From Patescibacteria group bacterium (lineage in GTDB: Bacteria > Patescibacteriota > Minisyncoccia > Phycocordibacterales > PALSA-1337): a DNA stretch of 35,015 bases. The first letter of the stretch is position 1. Each line of letters begins with the position of its first letter. The translations under genes and the position numbers were made by a program. The notes under the pieces were generated by a model that saw nothing but the letters and a program-made list of their open reading frames with translations, made no database searches and was not told the DNA's origin. The stretch covers positions 1 to 35,015 of the forward strand of contig JAGWJT010000005.1 in the NCBI GenBank assembly GCA_028865615.1, read 5' to 3'. Positions 7,029 to 15,620 of this stretch are shown here, piece by piece.

Positions 7029-9533
7029 CTAGAGACAGATAAGAGAAGCCAGGGAATCGCCGTCGCGGAGCTTCATGATGCGCACGCCTTGGGTGGCGCG
7101 CGACAGTGTCGGTATCTCAGCCAGAGCCGTGCGGATGACCTGGGATTTCTTGGACATGGCCACTATCTCCTCGTCATCGTCTGTCACTACCTTGGCCGCC
7201 ATGAGAGAACCCGTCTTGCCTGTCACATTCATGGTGAGGATGCCGGAACCTCCACGGCCTTGGATTTTGTATTCTGACAGCTCGGTCTTCTTGCCATAAC
7301 CGTTGGCGCCCATGACAAACAGGTGCGGATTCTTGGCCTCTTTGTTGACCATATCGGCCGATATGACTTCGTCGGTTTTGTCCAGTTTGATGGCCCTGAC
7401 GCCTGCGGCATTCCTGCCCATCTCCCGTATGTCAGACTCCTTGAAGTGGATAGACTGGCCTTCTCTGGTGGCGATCATCACTTCGTCGCCTTTGGTGACG
7501 AACTTGACCGATATGAGCTCGTCGCCCGCATCCAAAGATATAGCTATGAGACCGGATCGGCGCACGTCTTTGAAATTCTCGGCGGAGGTCTTCTTGCCGG
7601 TGCCTTTTTTGGTCACCATCATCAGGGACAATCCGGCAGCCTCTTTCTTGGTCTTCGGCATAGCCAATATGGAGGTCACTCTCTCGCCTTCCGAGAGAGA
7701 AAGGAAATTCATTATGGACTTGCCTTTGGTGGCGCGCTTGCCCTCCGGTATCTCGAACATCTTGATCTGATAGGCTTTGCCTTTGTCGGTGAAGAATAAC
7801 AGGTCGTTGTGAGTGGTGGCAAAGACTAGATGTGATATGAAATCCTCGTCTTTTGTATCCAGATCGACAACTCCCACGCCGCCGCGCTTCTGTTTGCGGT
7901 ATTCCGACGGGTCGGTGCGCTTGACATAGCCGCCCTTGGTGAGGACCAGCACGGATTCCTCGTCTGCGATGAGGTCTTCAGCCTTGAATTCCTTGACGCC
8001 GTGCTTGACGATCTTGGTCCTGCGAAGGTCGCCGTACTTCTGTTTGATCTCGCCTAGCTCTTTGGTTATGAGGCCGCGGACTTTCTTCTCGGAGCCGAGT
8101 ATGGACTTGAGCTCTTCTATGAGCGCTTGGACTTCTTTGAGCTCGTCCAGCACTTTCTTGCGTTCGAGGCCGGCCAGCTTCTGCAGGCGCATGTCCAAGA
8201 TGGCCTGGGCTTGCAAGTCGCTGAACTTGAATTTCTTCATCAGGCCGGATTTGGCTTCGGCAACATCCTTGGAAGCGCGGATGAGGCTGATGATCTCATC
8301 TATATGGTCTAGGGCCTTCTTGAGGCCCAGGAGGATGTGCTCACGCGCTTCGGCGGCATTGAGGTCGAACTGGGTGCGACGGCGGATGACTTCTATGCGA
8401 TGGGCGACGAATTCTTGGAGGATGGATTTCAAGCCAAGGGTCTGCGGTACGCCGTTCACCAAGGCGACCATGTTCACGTGGAAAGCGTCCTCGAGCTGGG
8501 TATGCTTGTACAGCTGATTCAGGATCTTCTCCGGGAATGAGCCCTGCTTCAGGTCTATGACTATGCGCATGTCCTTGTCGGACTCGTCGCGGAGAGCCTT
8601 GACGCCTTCGATGACCTTCTCGCGGACAAGGTCGGCTATCTTCATGATAAGCTCGCTCTTGTTGACACGATAAGGTATGGAAGCGATGACGATCTGATAC
8701 TGGCCTTTCTTGTCCTCTATGATCTCGGCCTCGCCGCGCACTACGATGGGGCCGCGGCCGGTGGTGTAGGCGTGATGGATGTCCTTTTCGCCGTACATGA
8801 TGGCACCTGTCGGGAAGTCGGGGCCCTTGATGAATTGGAGCAGGTCATCGGTCGTGGCATCCTTGTTCTCGATGAGATGAGTCGTGGCGTCGATCACTTC
8901 GGTGAGGTTGTGCGGCGCTATGTTCGTGGCCATGCCGACGGCGATGCCCAGGGTGCCGTTCAAAAGCATATTCGGAACGGCTGTAGGCAATACAGCCGGC
9001 TCTTTTCTGGTCCCGTCATAATTGGGTCTGAAGTCTACAGTGTTCTTGTCTATGTCTCGCAACAATTCAGCGGCTGGCCGCGACATGCGAGCTTCTGTAT
9101 AACGCATTGCAGCAGCCGGATCTCCATCTATATTGCCGAAGTTTCCTTGGCCTTGGACCAGCGGGTAGCGCATGCGGAAATCCTGGGCCATGCCGACTAG
9201 CGTGTCATAAACAGCCGCGTCGCCGTGAGGGTGGTAATTTCCAAGTACATCGCCGACTACAACGGCTGACTTGCGGAATTTTGCGGATGCGGTGAGACCT
9301 TTCTCATTCATGCTATAGAGGATGCGGCGATGCACGGGCTTCAAGCCGTCGCGCACGTCAGGAAGAGCACGCGCCGTGATGACGGACATGGCGTAGTCGA
9401 GATACGACTCGCGCATCTCGGTGGTGATAGAGCGCGGTACGATACCGGTTTCTGCCGGCTTTCCGTCAGCCGGCAATTCGCTATGCTTTTCGGGCCCTTT
9501 TTCAGGCCCTTTGTGGTCAGACTTCTTGGGCAT
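7029..9533 (-). CDS. gyrA: DNA gyrase subunit A
   Basis: [75 protein letters not shown]-terminal beta-pinwheel with QKRGGVG box. Confidence 0.97.
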   Translation of the reverse strand: MPKKSDHKGPEKGPEKHSELPADGKPAETGIVPRSITTEMRESYLDYAMSVITARALPDVRDGLKPVHRRILYSMNEKGLTASAKFRKSAVVVGDVLGNYHPHGDAAVYDTLVGMAQDFRMRYPLVQGQGNFGNIDGDPAAAMRYTEARMSRPAAELLRDIDKNTVDFRPNYDGTRKEPAVLPTAVPNMLLNGTLGIAVGMATNIAPHNLTEVIDATTHLIENKDATTDDLLQFIKGPDFPTGAIMYGEKDIHHAYTTGRGPIVVRGEAEIIEDKKGQYQIVIASIPYRVNKSELIMKIADLVREKVIEGVKALRDESDKDMRIVIDLKQGSFPEKILNQLYKHTQLEDAFHVNMVALVNGVPQTLGLKSILQEFVAHRIEVIRRRTQFDLNAAEAREHILLGLKKALDHIDEIISLIRASKDVAEAKSGLMKKFKFSDLQAQAILDMRLQKLAGLERKKVLDELKEVQALIEELKSILGSEKKVRGLITKELGEIKQKYGDLRRTKIVKHGVKEFKAEDLIADEESVLVLTKGGYVKRTDPSEYRKQKRGGVGVVDLDTKDEDFISHLVFATTHNDLLFFTDKGKAYQIKMFEIPEGKRATKGKSIMNFLSLSEGERVTSILAMPKTKKEAAGLSLMMVTKKGTGKKTSAENFKDVRRSGLIAISLDAGDELISVKFVTKGDEVMIATREGQSIHFKESDIREMGRNAAGVRAIKLDKTDEVISADMVNKEAKNPHLFVMGANGYGKKTELSEYKIQGRGGSGILTMNVTGKTGSLMAAKVVTDDDEEIVAMSKKSQVIRTALAEIPTLSRATQGVRIMKLRDGDSLASLICL

Positions 9534-9559
9534 TAGGCTCCTATTATATCAGATATTTC

Positions 9560-9578
9560 ATCAAGGTGCTACCTTGAT
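9560..9578. repeat. Hairpin ATCAAGGT-GCT-ACCTTGAT
   Basis: Perfect 8-bp stem upstream of gyrA; shares AAGGT/ACCTT core with the palindrome at 9636-9665. Confidence 0.6.
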
Positions 9579-9635
9579 TTTATCCGGATTTGATTCTTTT
9601 TTGATTCGGATTTTATCACCACTCTGATACATTGT

Positions 9636-9665
9636 GGTGCAACCTTGATATATCAAGGTTGCACC
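9636..9665. repeat. Perfect 30-bp palindrome GGTGCAACCTTGATATATCAAGGTTGCACC
   Basis: Sequence equals its own reverse complement; lies between gyrA and the upstream minus-strand ORF. Confidence 0.85.
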
Positions 9666-9668
9666 TTG

Positions 9669-9992
9669 CTACTTCACCCCCGGCGTCACCTGCACTTCGG
9701 AGTATGTCACCTTCTTCGGGCCTGTGATCATCGTCCAGATATCGTCGGCCAGCGCGCCGGCTCCGGCAACCATAGAGTCAACCGGCGAGCCGGCCTTGTC
9801 GGCTATCGAAGCTACGGCCGCGCCGCTCTGTATATTGATACCCGTGATGGAACCTATGTAGAAAGCCGCGATGATAGCCGTTATACCAAAAGACCACCAA
9901 AAAGCGGTTTTGCGCCTGACATGATCGGGCCTTGTCTTCAGATTCGCTATGTATGATTGGATAGACATGGCTTCATTATACTCTGCGATCAT
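9669..9992 (-). CDS. Hypothetical single-TM protein
   Basis: 107 aa, central hydrophobic stretch; start overlaps the upstream MBL-fold ORF by 4 bp. Confidence 0.5.
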   Translation of the reverse strand: MIAEYNEAMSIQSYIANLKTRPDHVRRKTAFWWSFGITAIIAAFYIGSITGINIQSGAAVASIADKAGSPVDSMVAGAGALADDIWTMITGPKKVTYSEVQVTPGVK

Positions 9993-10621
9993 TCCTTTGC
10001 CAGTACGACCACATCGGCCTCCTTCCCTTCCAGGTCTTTCTTTTTCAACGTCAGTTTTGGTTCCGGTTTCGGACTTTCGCCGGCTTCTTTGAGGAAAGCC
10101 TTCAAAGCGTCTTTGCCGCCTATATCGCCATAGTGCACGGGTATGATGATCTTCGGACTCATGGATACGGCAAGCTTGTAGGCTTTGGTTGCATCCAGCA
10201 CGCCCTCGCCGCCGATCGGCACGAATAGGATGTCAACGCCGTCTATGGCCTCATCGGCGTCTTTGGGCAACTCGGTTTGATCGATGGCCCCGAGGAAGCA
10301 TATATTCATGCCCTCCAGAGTCACTGTATATATGGTGTTGATGCGCTTCTCTCCTCCGTAGTTGGACTCCGACTGGAAGCCTTTGATGAACACGCCTTTG
10401 ACTTCGTACTCGCCCGGACCTGTCACGGCAAACGGCTTCTTGTCCCCAAATGTCACCTGGTCGACGCCGTTCATGTCCTCATGGTTCAGGGACACCAGAG
10501 CTATATCCGCGCCATATTTGGCCGCAGCAAGCTTGGAATCCTTGGACACGGGATTGAAAGCGAGGATGGTGTCGCCGAACTGAGCTTTGACTGATTCTCC
10601 GCCTAGGTAAGTGATGATCAT
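9989..10621 (-). CDS. MBL-fold metal-dependent hydrolase (UlaG/COG2220-like)
   Basis: MIITYLGGESVKAQFGDTILAFNPVSKDSKLAAAKYGADIALVSLNHEDMNGV...ITGPGEYEVKGV; IIIPVHYGD near the C-terminus. Confidence 0.7.
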   Translation of the reverse strand: MIITYLGGESVKAQFGDTILAFNPVSKDSKLAAAKYGADIALVSLNHEDMNGVDQVTFGDKKPFAVTGPGEYEVKGVFIKGFQSESNYGGEKRINTIYTVTLEGMNICFLGAIDQTELPKDADEAIDGVDILFVPIGGEGVLDATKAYKLAVSMSPKIIIPVHYGDIGGKDALKAFLKEAGESPKPEPKLTLKKKDLEGKEADVVVLAKE

Positions 10622-10688
10622 GATGGTACTTTAGCAATTAACGCGCGGATTTTCAATCAGGCGATGGCGATACAGCTTTATAGACAAA

Positions 10689-10773
10689 ACCGCAACGATG
10701 CGGTAGAGTATCCGGGTTCGACAAATTAATAACCCGCGTCATCCCGTCTTTATTAACATAAGCCGGCAACGGC
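10689..10773 (+). promoter_or_regulatory. Candidate structured 5' leader of the S1 gene
   Basis: Three successive stem-loops: ACCGCA-ACGA-TGCGGT, CGGGTT-N12-AACCCG, GCCG-GCAA-CGGC (GNRA loop), all upstream of the ATG at 10799. Confidence 0.35.
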
Positions 10774-10798
10774 AAACTGGCGGCGCGCGGAAACAGAG

Positions 10799-12031
10799 AT
10801 GTTCAAAAAATTAAAAGATACTCTTACCGGTCCGAAAGACGGTTCGGGCATGAATGCCGGAGATGTGACGAAATCCGAAGATGCGGCCGATCCCTTTGAG
10901 GCGGGGGTCCGGACCGGACAACAAGAAGACAAAAAACCCAAGGAGCCCGAGCTCACGGAAGCCCAGAAGAAGAGCGCTATGGCGCCTTTTGCCGCTGCCA
11001 TGAAGAATCCTCCCTCGATCGGAGACCTTGTCGAGGGTCCGGTCATAGCGGTAGACAAAGCGGCAATATTCGTGGACTTGGCGCCGTTTGGCACAGGCAT
11101 CATCTATGGCCGCGAATTTATCATAGCTAGAGACGTCATCAAGAAGATAAATGTCGGCGATACCATAGCCGCAAAGATAGTGGGTGACGATCACAAGGAA
11201 GGCTATATCGAGCTGTCTTTGAAAGAAGCTCGTCAGGCCCTCATATGGAGCGAGGCCGAATCCGCCATCAAGGAAAAGAAAGTCCTAGACTTGCCCGTCA
11301 AGGAAGCCAACAAGGGCGGCTTGCTCATAGAATGGCAGGGCATCACAGGCTTTTTGCCGGCATCCCAGCTCAAGGCGGATCATTATCCCAAAGTCGGCGA
11401 CGGCAACAAGGACAAGATACTGGACGAGCTCAAGAAGCTGGTCGGTACCCGACTGGAAATATCCATCATCACCGCAGACCCGAAGGAAGGCAAGCTGATA
11501 TTCTCGGAAAAGGGCTCTGAGCACAAGGAAAAGGAGAAGATCGTGAGCAAATACGAGATAGGAGACGAGGTCGAAGGCCTGGTCACGGGCGTTGTGGACT
11601 TCGGCGTTTTCATCAAACTCGAGGAGGGCCTCGAGGGTTTGGTGCACATATCGGAGATCGATTGGGGCCTCGTAGACGACCCGCGCAACTTCGTCAAAGC
11701 CGGACAGAAGATCAGAGCCAAGATCATAGAGATCAAAGACGGCAAGATCTCGCTATCCATAAAGCAGCTGAAGCCGAATCCTTGGATAGAAGCGGCCAAG
11801 AAATACAAGAAGGACATGCCTGTCACCGGCGTGGTCATCAAATTCAACAAGCATGGCGCCCTCGCTTCCATAGAGGAAGGCGTAGCCGGCTTGGTTCACG
11901 TCAGCGAATTCGGCTCCGAGGAGAAGCTCCGTGCCGCTCTCGAGCTCGGCAAGACCTATCCGTTCAAGATCGCCTTGTTCGATCCCAAAGAGCAGAAGAT
12001 GGCGCTGGCATACGCCGGCGAGAAGAAATAG
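10799..12031 (+). CDS. rpsA: S1 RNA-binding domain protein / ribosomal protein bS1
   Basis: Repeated S1 domains, e.g. GDEVEGLVTGVVDFGVFIKLEEGLEGLVHISEIDWGLVDDPRNFVKAGQKIRAKIIEI and DMPVTGVVIKFNKHGALASIEEGVAGLVHVSEF. Confidence 0.9.
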   Translation: MFKKLKDTLTGPKDGSGMNAGDVTKSEDAADPFEAGVRTGQQEDKKPKEPELTEAQKKSAMAPFAAAMKNPPSIGDLVEGPVIAVDKAAIFVDLAPFGTGIIYGREFIIARDVIKKINVGDTIAAKIVGDDHKEGYIELSLKEARQALIWSEAESAIKEKKVLDLPVKEANKGGLLIEWQGITGFLPASQLKADHYPKVGDGNKDKILDELKKLVGTRLEISIITADPKEGKLIFSEKGSEHKEKEKIVSKYEIGDEVEGLVTGVVDFGVFIKLEEGLEGLVHISEIDWGLVDDPRNFVKAGQKIRAKIIEIKDGKISLSIKQLKPNPWIEAAKKYKKDMPVTGVVIKFNKHGALASIEEGVAGLVHVSEFGSEEKLRAALELGKTYPFKIALFDPKEQKMALAYAGEKK

Positions 12032-12034
12032 AAG

Positions 12035-12078
12035 ATACGAATGTTACGAATAGGGACAATACAAATCTACAAATAATC
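12035..12078. repeat. Degenerate TACGAAT-type repeat between convergent rpsA and pth
   Basis: ATACGAATGTTACGAATAGGGACAATACAAATCTACAAATAATC; related to the repeat at 15524-15611. Confidence 0.6.
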
Positions 12079-12703
12079 AAGAGGAATTGGCGACATTGGT
12101 CGCCTTTTCTCTTCCCTCTTTGATCCACAGCGCGACGACTTCGATAGCTTTCTTGGCAACTTTCTTGAGTTCTTTGAGCTCGGCATCCTTGAACTTGCCG
12201 AGAATGAATCTTTCGATCTTGTCGTCGCCGTGCGGCACCTTGGCTATGCCTTTGGCGTCGGCGGCAGCTGTACCGATACGAAGCCTCGGAAAAGCCTCTG
12301 TCTTTACGGCTCTTATCACTGATTCCAAACCATTGTGACCGCCTGATGATTTGTTATATGAGATCTTCATGCGGCCCAGCGGCAATTGGAAATCGTCGTA
12401 TATCACCAATAGATCGTCGGCGATCTTGCCTTTGATGCCGCTCTTCGGCTTGGCGGCCTTGGTCTTGACGATAGACGCTACGGCCTTGCCGGAATTATTC
12501 ATGAATGTCTCGGGCGCCACCAGGAGCACCTTGCCTTTCCCTATCTTGGCCTCTGCAGTAAGGGCGTTGAGCTTGCCGTCGAAAACGAAATCGTCCTTGG
12601 AGCACTCCTTGCGTATGGCTTCCAAGATGATGCGTCCGCTATTGTGGCGCGTTCCCTCGTACTCTTCGCCCGGATTGCCCAAGCCGACGATGATGTATGA
12701 CAT
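12077..12703 (-). CDS. pth: Peptidyl-tRNA hydrolase
   Basis: YIIVGLGNPGEEYEGTRHNSGRIILEAI, LVAPETFMNNSGKAV, LLVIYDDFQLPLGRMKI, SGGHNGLESVI. Confidence 0.96.
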   Translation of the reverse strand: MSYIIVGLGNPGEEYEGTRHNSGRIILEAIRKECSKDDFVFDGKLNALTAEAKIGKGKVLLVAPETFMNNSGKAVASIVKTKAAKPKSGIKGKIADDLLVIYDDFQLPLGRMKISYNKSSGGHNGLESVIRAVKTEAFPRLRIGTAAADAKGIAKVPHGDDKIERFILGKFKDAELKELKKVAKKAIEVVALWIKEGREKATNVANSS

Positions 12704-12723
12704 AACAACAAACAGTATAGCAT

Positions 12724-12917
12724 GAACGGGAACCGAGGATATATCGATAGATCAAGATCGGGAACCAGGCAGACAATGTTCGAGGAACATTTCGCAGGAA
12801 TTTTCCAGCAGGAAAATTCCGAGACATAGGGCGAGCTCTGCAGAGCTCGACCCGTGTTCCGAGGGCATTGTCTGCCTGGTTCCTATTCATGAACAGGAAC
12901 ATTCCTGGTTCTCGTTC
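12724..12917. repeat. Second nested inverted-repeat element
   Basis: Perfect 18-bp arms GGAACCAGGCAGACAATG 12761-12778 / CATTGTCTGCCTGGTTCC 12866-12883. Inside: GGAATTTTCC-AGCA-GGAAAATTCC (12797-12820) and perfect palindrome CGAGCTCTGCAGAGCTCG (12832-12849). A weaker outermost pair is at 12724-12739/12902-12917. Confidence 0.8.
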
Positions 12918-12938
12918 TAGGAAACTTGTGTTCCATCC

Positions 12939-13556
12939 ATGTCCGTATTACAATACGCCATCATGCCGCCGGAATCGAGTCAAAAAGAGCATTCGTTCGG
13001 GCGATCCGTGTGGGAATGGGTCAAAGTCATAGCCATAGCCCTTATCGTAGCCTTGCCGATACGCTTCTTCATCGCCGAACCGTTCGTGGTGAACGGCGCC
13101 AGCATGGACCCGACTTTCGATACGGGCCAATTCCTGATCGTAGACAGATTGACTTACGATTTTGAGAAGCCGCAAAGAGGCGATGTCATAGTCTTCAAAT
13201 ACCCCGGCGACACGAGCATATATTACATAAAGCGCATCATCGGTCTGCCCGGCGAGACTGTGATCGTCAAAGACGGCCAGGTCGGCATAAAGGAGCCCGG
13301 CGCATCCGACACGATCCCTCTAGCACAGCCGTATGTGGATCAAGACCACGCCTCTCACGACAGCGGAGTGTATCCTCTCGGCAAGGGCCAATATTTCGTA
13401 ATGGGAGACAACAGAGCCCAGAGCTCTGATTCCAGAGCGTGGGGCCCGCTCAACGCTGATCTCATCGTCGGCAGGCCGATAGTCAGAATAACGCCTTTCA
13501 ACAAGCTCGGTATATTGCCGGGATCGTTCAATTACAATGAAGCATCCCCACAATAA
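12939..13556 (+). CDS. lepB: Signal peptidase I
   Basis: EPFVVNGASMDPTFDTGQFLIVDRLTYDFEKPQRGDVIVFKYP (Ser box), YYIKRIIGLPGETV (Lys box), YFVMGDNRAQSSDSRAWGPL. Confidence 0.96.
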   Translation: MSVLQYAIMPPESSQKEHSFGRSVWEWVKVIAIALIVALPIRFFIAEPFVVNGASMDPTFDTGQFLIVDRLTYDFEKPQRGDVIVFKYPGDTSIYYIKRIIGLPGETVIVKDGQVGIKEPGASDTIPLAQPYVDQDHASHDSGVYPLGKGQYFVMGDNRAQSSDSRAWGPLNADLIVGRPIVRITPFNKLGILPGSFNYNEASPQ

Positions 13557-14814
13557 GACCAAAACCGGACAGAAGAGCGGCGACGCGGCATCGAGATCGA
13601 TGCCCGTCGAAAACATGGACAAGATCGGAGAAGTGGCGATGTACTACGGCTTCGCCCCGGTCAAGAGCCCGTCTATCACAAAAGCCGACACCGATGCCGC
13701 CAGAAGCCTCAGGGAGGGAGATTTCATAGACGACGAGACGGAGAGCCACGGGCATCTGCCGCTGCATGTGGAAGAAAAGATAGCGATATTGCGCACATAC
13801 CAAGATGAAGGATGGTATTCGATGGCACAACCGGTATATGTATATCTCAAAGACCCGTGCCGAGGATGCGTATCGTCTTCGGGCAAGAAGACCGCATACA
13901 ACCGCTACGCCGACCTGGAGATACTCGGTTCATCCGGTGCCATAGCCGAGGCTACGCTCATACAGGCCGGTAGAGCCATGTTGGCGGAAGAGGGGTACGA
14001 GGATACCCGGGTCGAGATCAATAGCGTCGGAGATAGGGATTCCATGTCGCGTTTCAATCGCGAGCTGACTTCGTACTATAGGAAGAACATCGATACCATG
14101 ACTCCGGAGGGCCGGCAACTTTTCAAGAAAGATCCATACGCTTTGCTGGTCTCGCACGACAAAGAGAACACGGAGATCAACGCCAAGGCGCCCCGCACTA
14201 TCGACTTCCTTTCGGAGAACAGCCGCCGCCACCTCGAGGAGGTCCTCGAATATCTGGAAGCCCTGGGAGTGCCCTATTCCATCAACAACTCCCTGATAGG
14301 CAACAAGTCCTATTGCACCGAAACGATATTCTCTGTCATCGACGCCACAGAAAGCAAAGCGGACAAGGATATGAGAGTGCTAGCCATAGGCATGAGATAC
14401 AACGGTCTGGCCAAGCGCGCCGGCATGAAGAAGGACATACAAGGCGTCGGTTTGTCTCTCCTCATAAAGAATAACGGAAATGACTTGCGTGATCCTCTGA
14501 AGCGGGTCAAGAGGCCCATAGCTTCGTTCGTCCAGTTGGGCGCAGAATCCAAGCTCATGTCCCTGGACATCGTCGAAAGATTGCGCAAGAACAAGATCCC
14601 CCTCTACATATCCTTGGCCAAAGACCGCCTAGGCGCCCAGGTATCCGTGATCGAGAAGCATCATACGCCATACGTCATAGTCATTGGCAAGAAAGAGGCC
14701 GTGGACAAGACCGCCATAGTCCGCCGCGTAGATACCTATTCACAGGAAGTCGTACCAATAGAAGAATTGCCTGAATACATGAAGAAAGTCGAGAAATCTT
14801 ACTGGGGCAAATGA
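13537..14814 (+). CDS. Divergent histidyl-tRNA synthetase-like (class II HisRS/HisZ-like) protein
   Basis: IGEVAMYYGFAPVKSPSI, RYADLEILGSSGAIAEATLIQ...TRVEINSVGDRDSMSRFNRELTSYYRKN (HisRS-like), C-terminal YVIVIGKKEAVDKTAIVRRVDTYSQEVVPIEEL anticodon-binding-like domain. RGLDYY motif not seen. Confidence 0.7.
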   Translation: MKHPHNKTKTGQKSGDAASRSMPVENMDKIGEVAMYYGFAPVKSPSITKADTDAARSLREGDFIDDETESHGHLPLHVEEKIAILRTYQDEGWYSMAQPVYVYLKDPCRGCVSSSGKKTAYNRYADLEILGSSGAIAEATLIQAGRAMLAEEGYEDTRVEINSVGDRDSMSRFNRELTSYYRKNIDTMTPEGRQLFKKDPYALLVSHDKENTEINAKAPRTIDFLSENSRRHLEEVLEYLEALGVPYSINNSLIGNKSYCTETIFSVIDATESKADKDMRVLAIGMRYNGLAKRAGMKKDIQGVGLSLLIKNNGNDLRDPLKRVKRPIASFVQLGAESKLMSLDIVERLRKNKIPLYISLAKDRLGAQVSVIEKHHTPYVIVIGKKEAVDKTAIVRRVDTYSQEVVPIEELPEYMKKVEKSYWGK

Positions 14815-14875
14815 TGGATGCAACGGGGGCCACTTGCGCCACTTCCCTATTCATGCTAATTTAAAGCCTCAACAT

Positions 14876-15133
14876 ATGGCCATAAACGTCGAGATAACAA
14901 GAACCCCCGGTGAGAGCCCGCTCTCTATATTGCGTCGATTTAGCCGTAAAGTGCAATCCGGCGGCATAATACCACGCATGAGGAGCCTCCGCTTCAGCGG
15001 CCGCAAGCAGTCTCATTTCAAGGTCAAGCAGAGGGCTCTCAAGGCGATAGCTCGCCGCAAGACGAACGAAGAGCTGTACAAGCTGGGCAAGATGGATTCC
15101 GCCGACTCCAAGCGCAAGGCCGGCCGCAGATAA
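14876..15133 (+). CDS. rpsU: Ribosomal protein bS21
   Basis: MAINVEITRTPGESPLSILRRFSRKVQSGGIIPRMRSLRFSGRKQSHFKVKQRALKAI; start moved from 14834. Confidence 0.85.
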   Translation: MAINVEITRTPGESPLSILRRFSRKVQSGGIIPRMRSLRFSGRKQSHFKVKQRALKAIARRKTNEELYKLGKMDSADSKRKAGRR

Positions 15134-15519
15134 TGCCAACTGCCCGAGTATCAATCTGCAACGGAACGCGGGCCAGAGCGCCTCGCGCGCCTTTTGGCGC
15201 AATCAAAGATGCCGTGCTCGGCAAGAGATACTCTCTCTGCCTCAATTGGATCGGCCCGGGCGAGATGCGCAAGCTGAACAAGATATACAGAGGCAAAGAC
15301 AAGCCGACGGACATATTGAGCTTTCCCTTATCGAAAACGGAGGGTGAAATATATATCTGCATGTCCGAATCAAGGAAACAGGCGCGGGCATTTGGAAGGG
15401 CTTTTGAGAATTTTGTGGTATTCTTGTTCATCCACGGCTGCGTTCATTTGAAAGGATACGATCATGGCGCTACAATGGAAAAGCTGGAAAGGAGAACTCG
15501 AAGCAAGTTTGGTGTATGA
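15133..15519 (+). CDS. ybeY: Endoribonuclease YbeY / rRNA maturation factor
   Basis: LNKIYRGKDKPTDILSFPL and metal-binding HGCVHLKGYDH; start overlaps the rpsU stop (TAATG). Confidence 0.92.
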   Translation: MPTARVSICNGTRARAPRAPFGAIKDAVLGKRYSLCLNWIGPGEMRKLNKIYRGKDKPTDILSFPLSKTEGEIYICMSESRKQARAFGRAFENFVVFLFIHGCVHLKGYDHGATMEKLERRTRSKFGV

Positions 15520-15523
15520 TATA

Positions 15524-15611
15524 ATACGAATCTACGAATAAACGCACGAATGCTACGAATAGAGAGACGCCGCGTTCTTCGTAGTATTCGCATAAATTCG
15601 TAGATTCGTAT
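15524..15611. repeat. Inverted repeat built from TACGAAT units
   Basis: ATACGAATCTACGAAT (15524-15539) and ATTCGTAGATTCGTAT (15596-15611) are perfect reverse complements; further TACGAAT copies lie inside. Confidence 0.8.
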
Positions 15612-15620
15612 CATCTAACC

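Noticed and set aside
6660-7277. Overlapping ORFs on both strands across 6660-7277
   Set aside because: They run through the nested inverted-repeat element and into gyrA antisense; the apparent coding comes from the repeat symmetry.
9452-9474. Hairpin TGCCGGCTTTCCGTCAGCCGGCA at the gyrA 5' end as a regulatory element
   Set aside because: It lies inside the coding sequence for a low-complexity N-terminal extension; a regulatory role cannot be argued from sequence alone.
7075-9627. Numerous long ORFs antisense to gyrA (e.g. 7303-7770, 7936-8517, 8772-9200)
   Set aside because: GyrA is unambiguous on the minus strand; the antisense frames are low-complexity mirrors of its codon usage with no recognisable domains.
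10709-10740. CCGGGTTCGACAAATTAATAACCCG looked like a tRNA T-arm
   Set aside because: No acceptor, D-arm or anticodon arm can be assembled around it; better explained as a leader hairpin.
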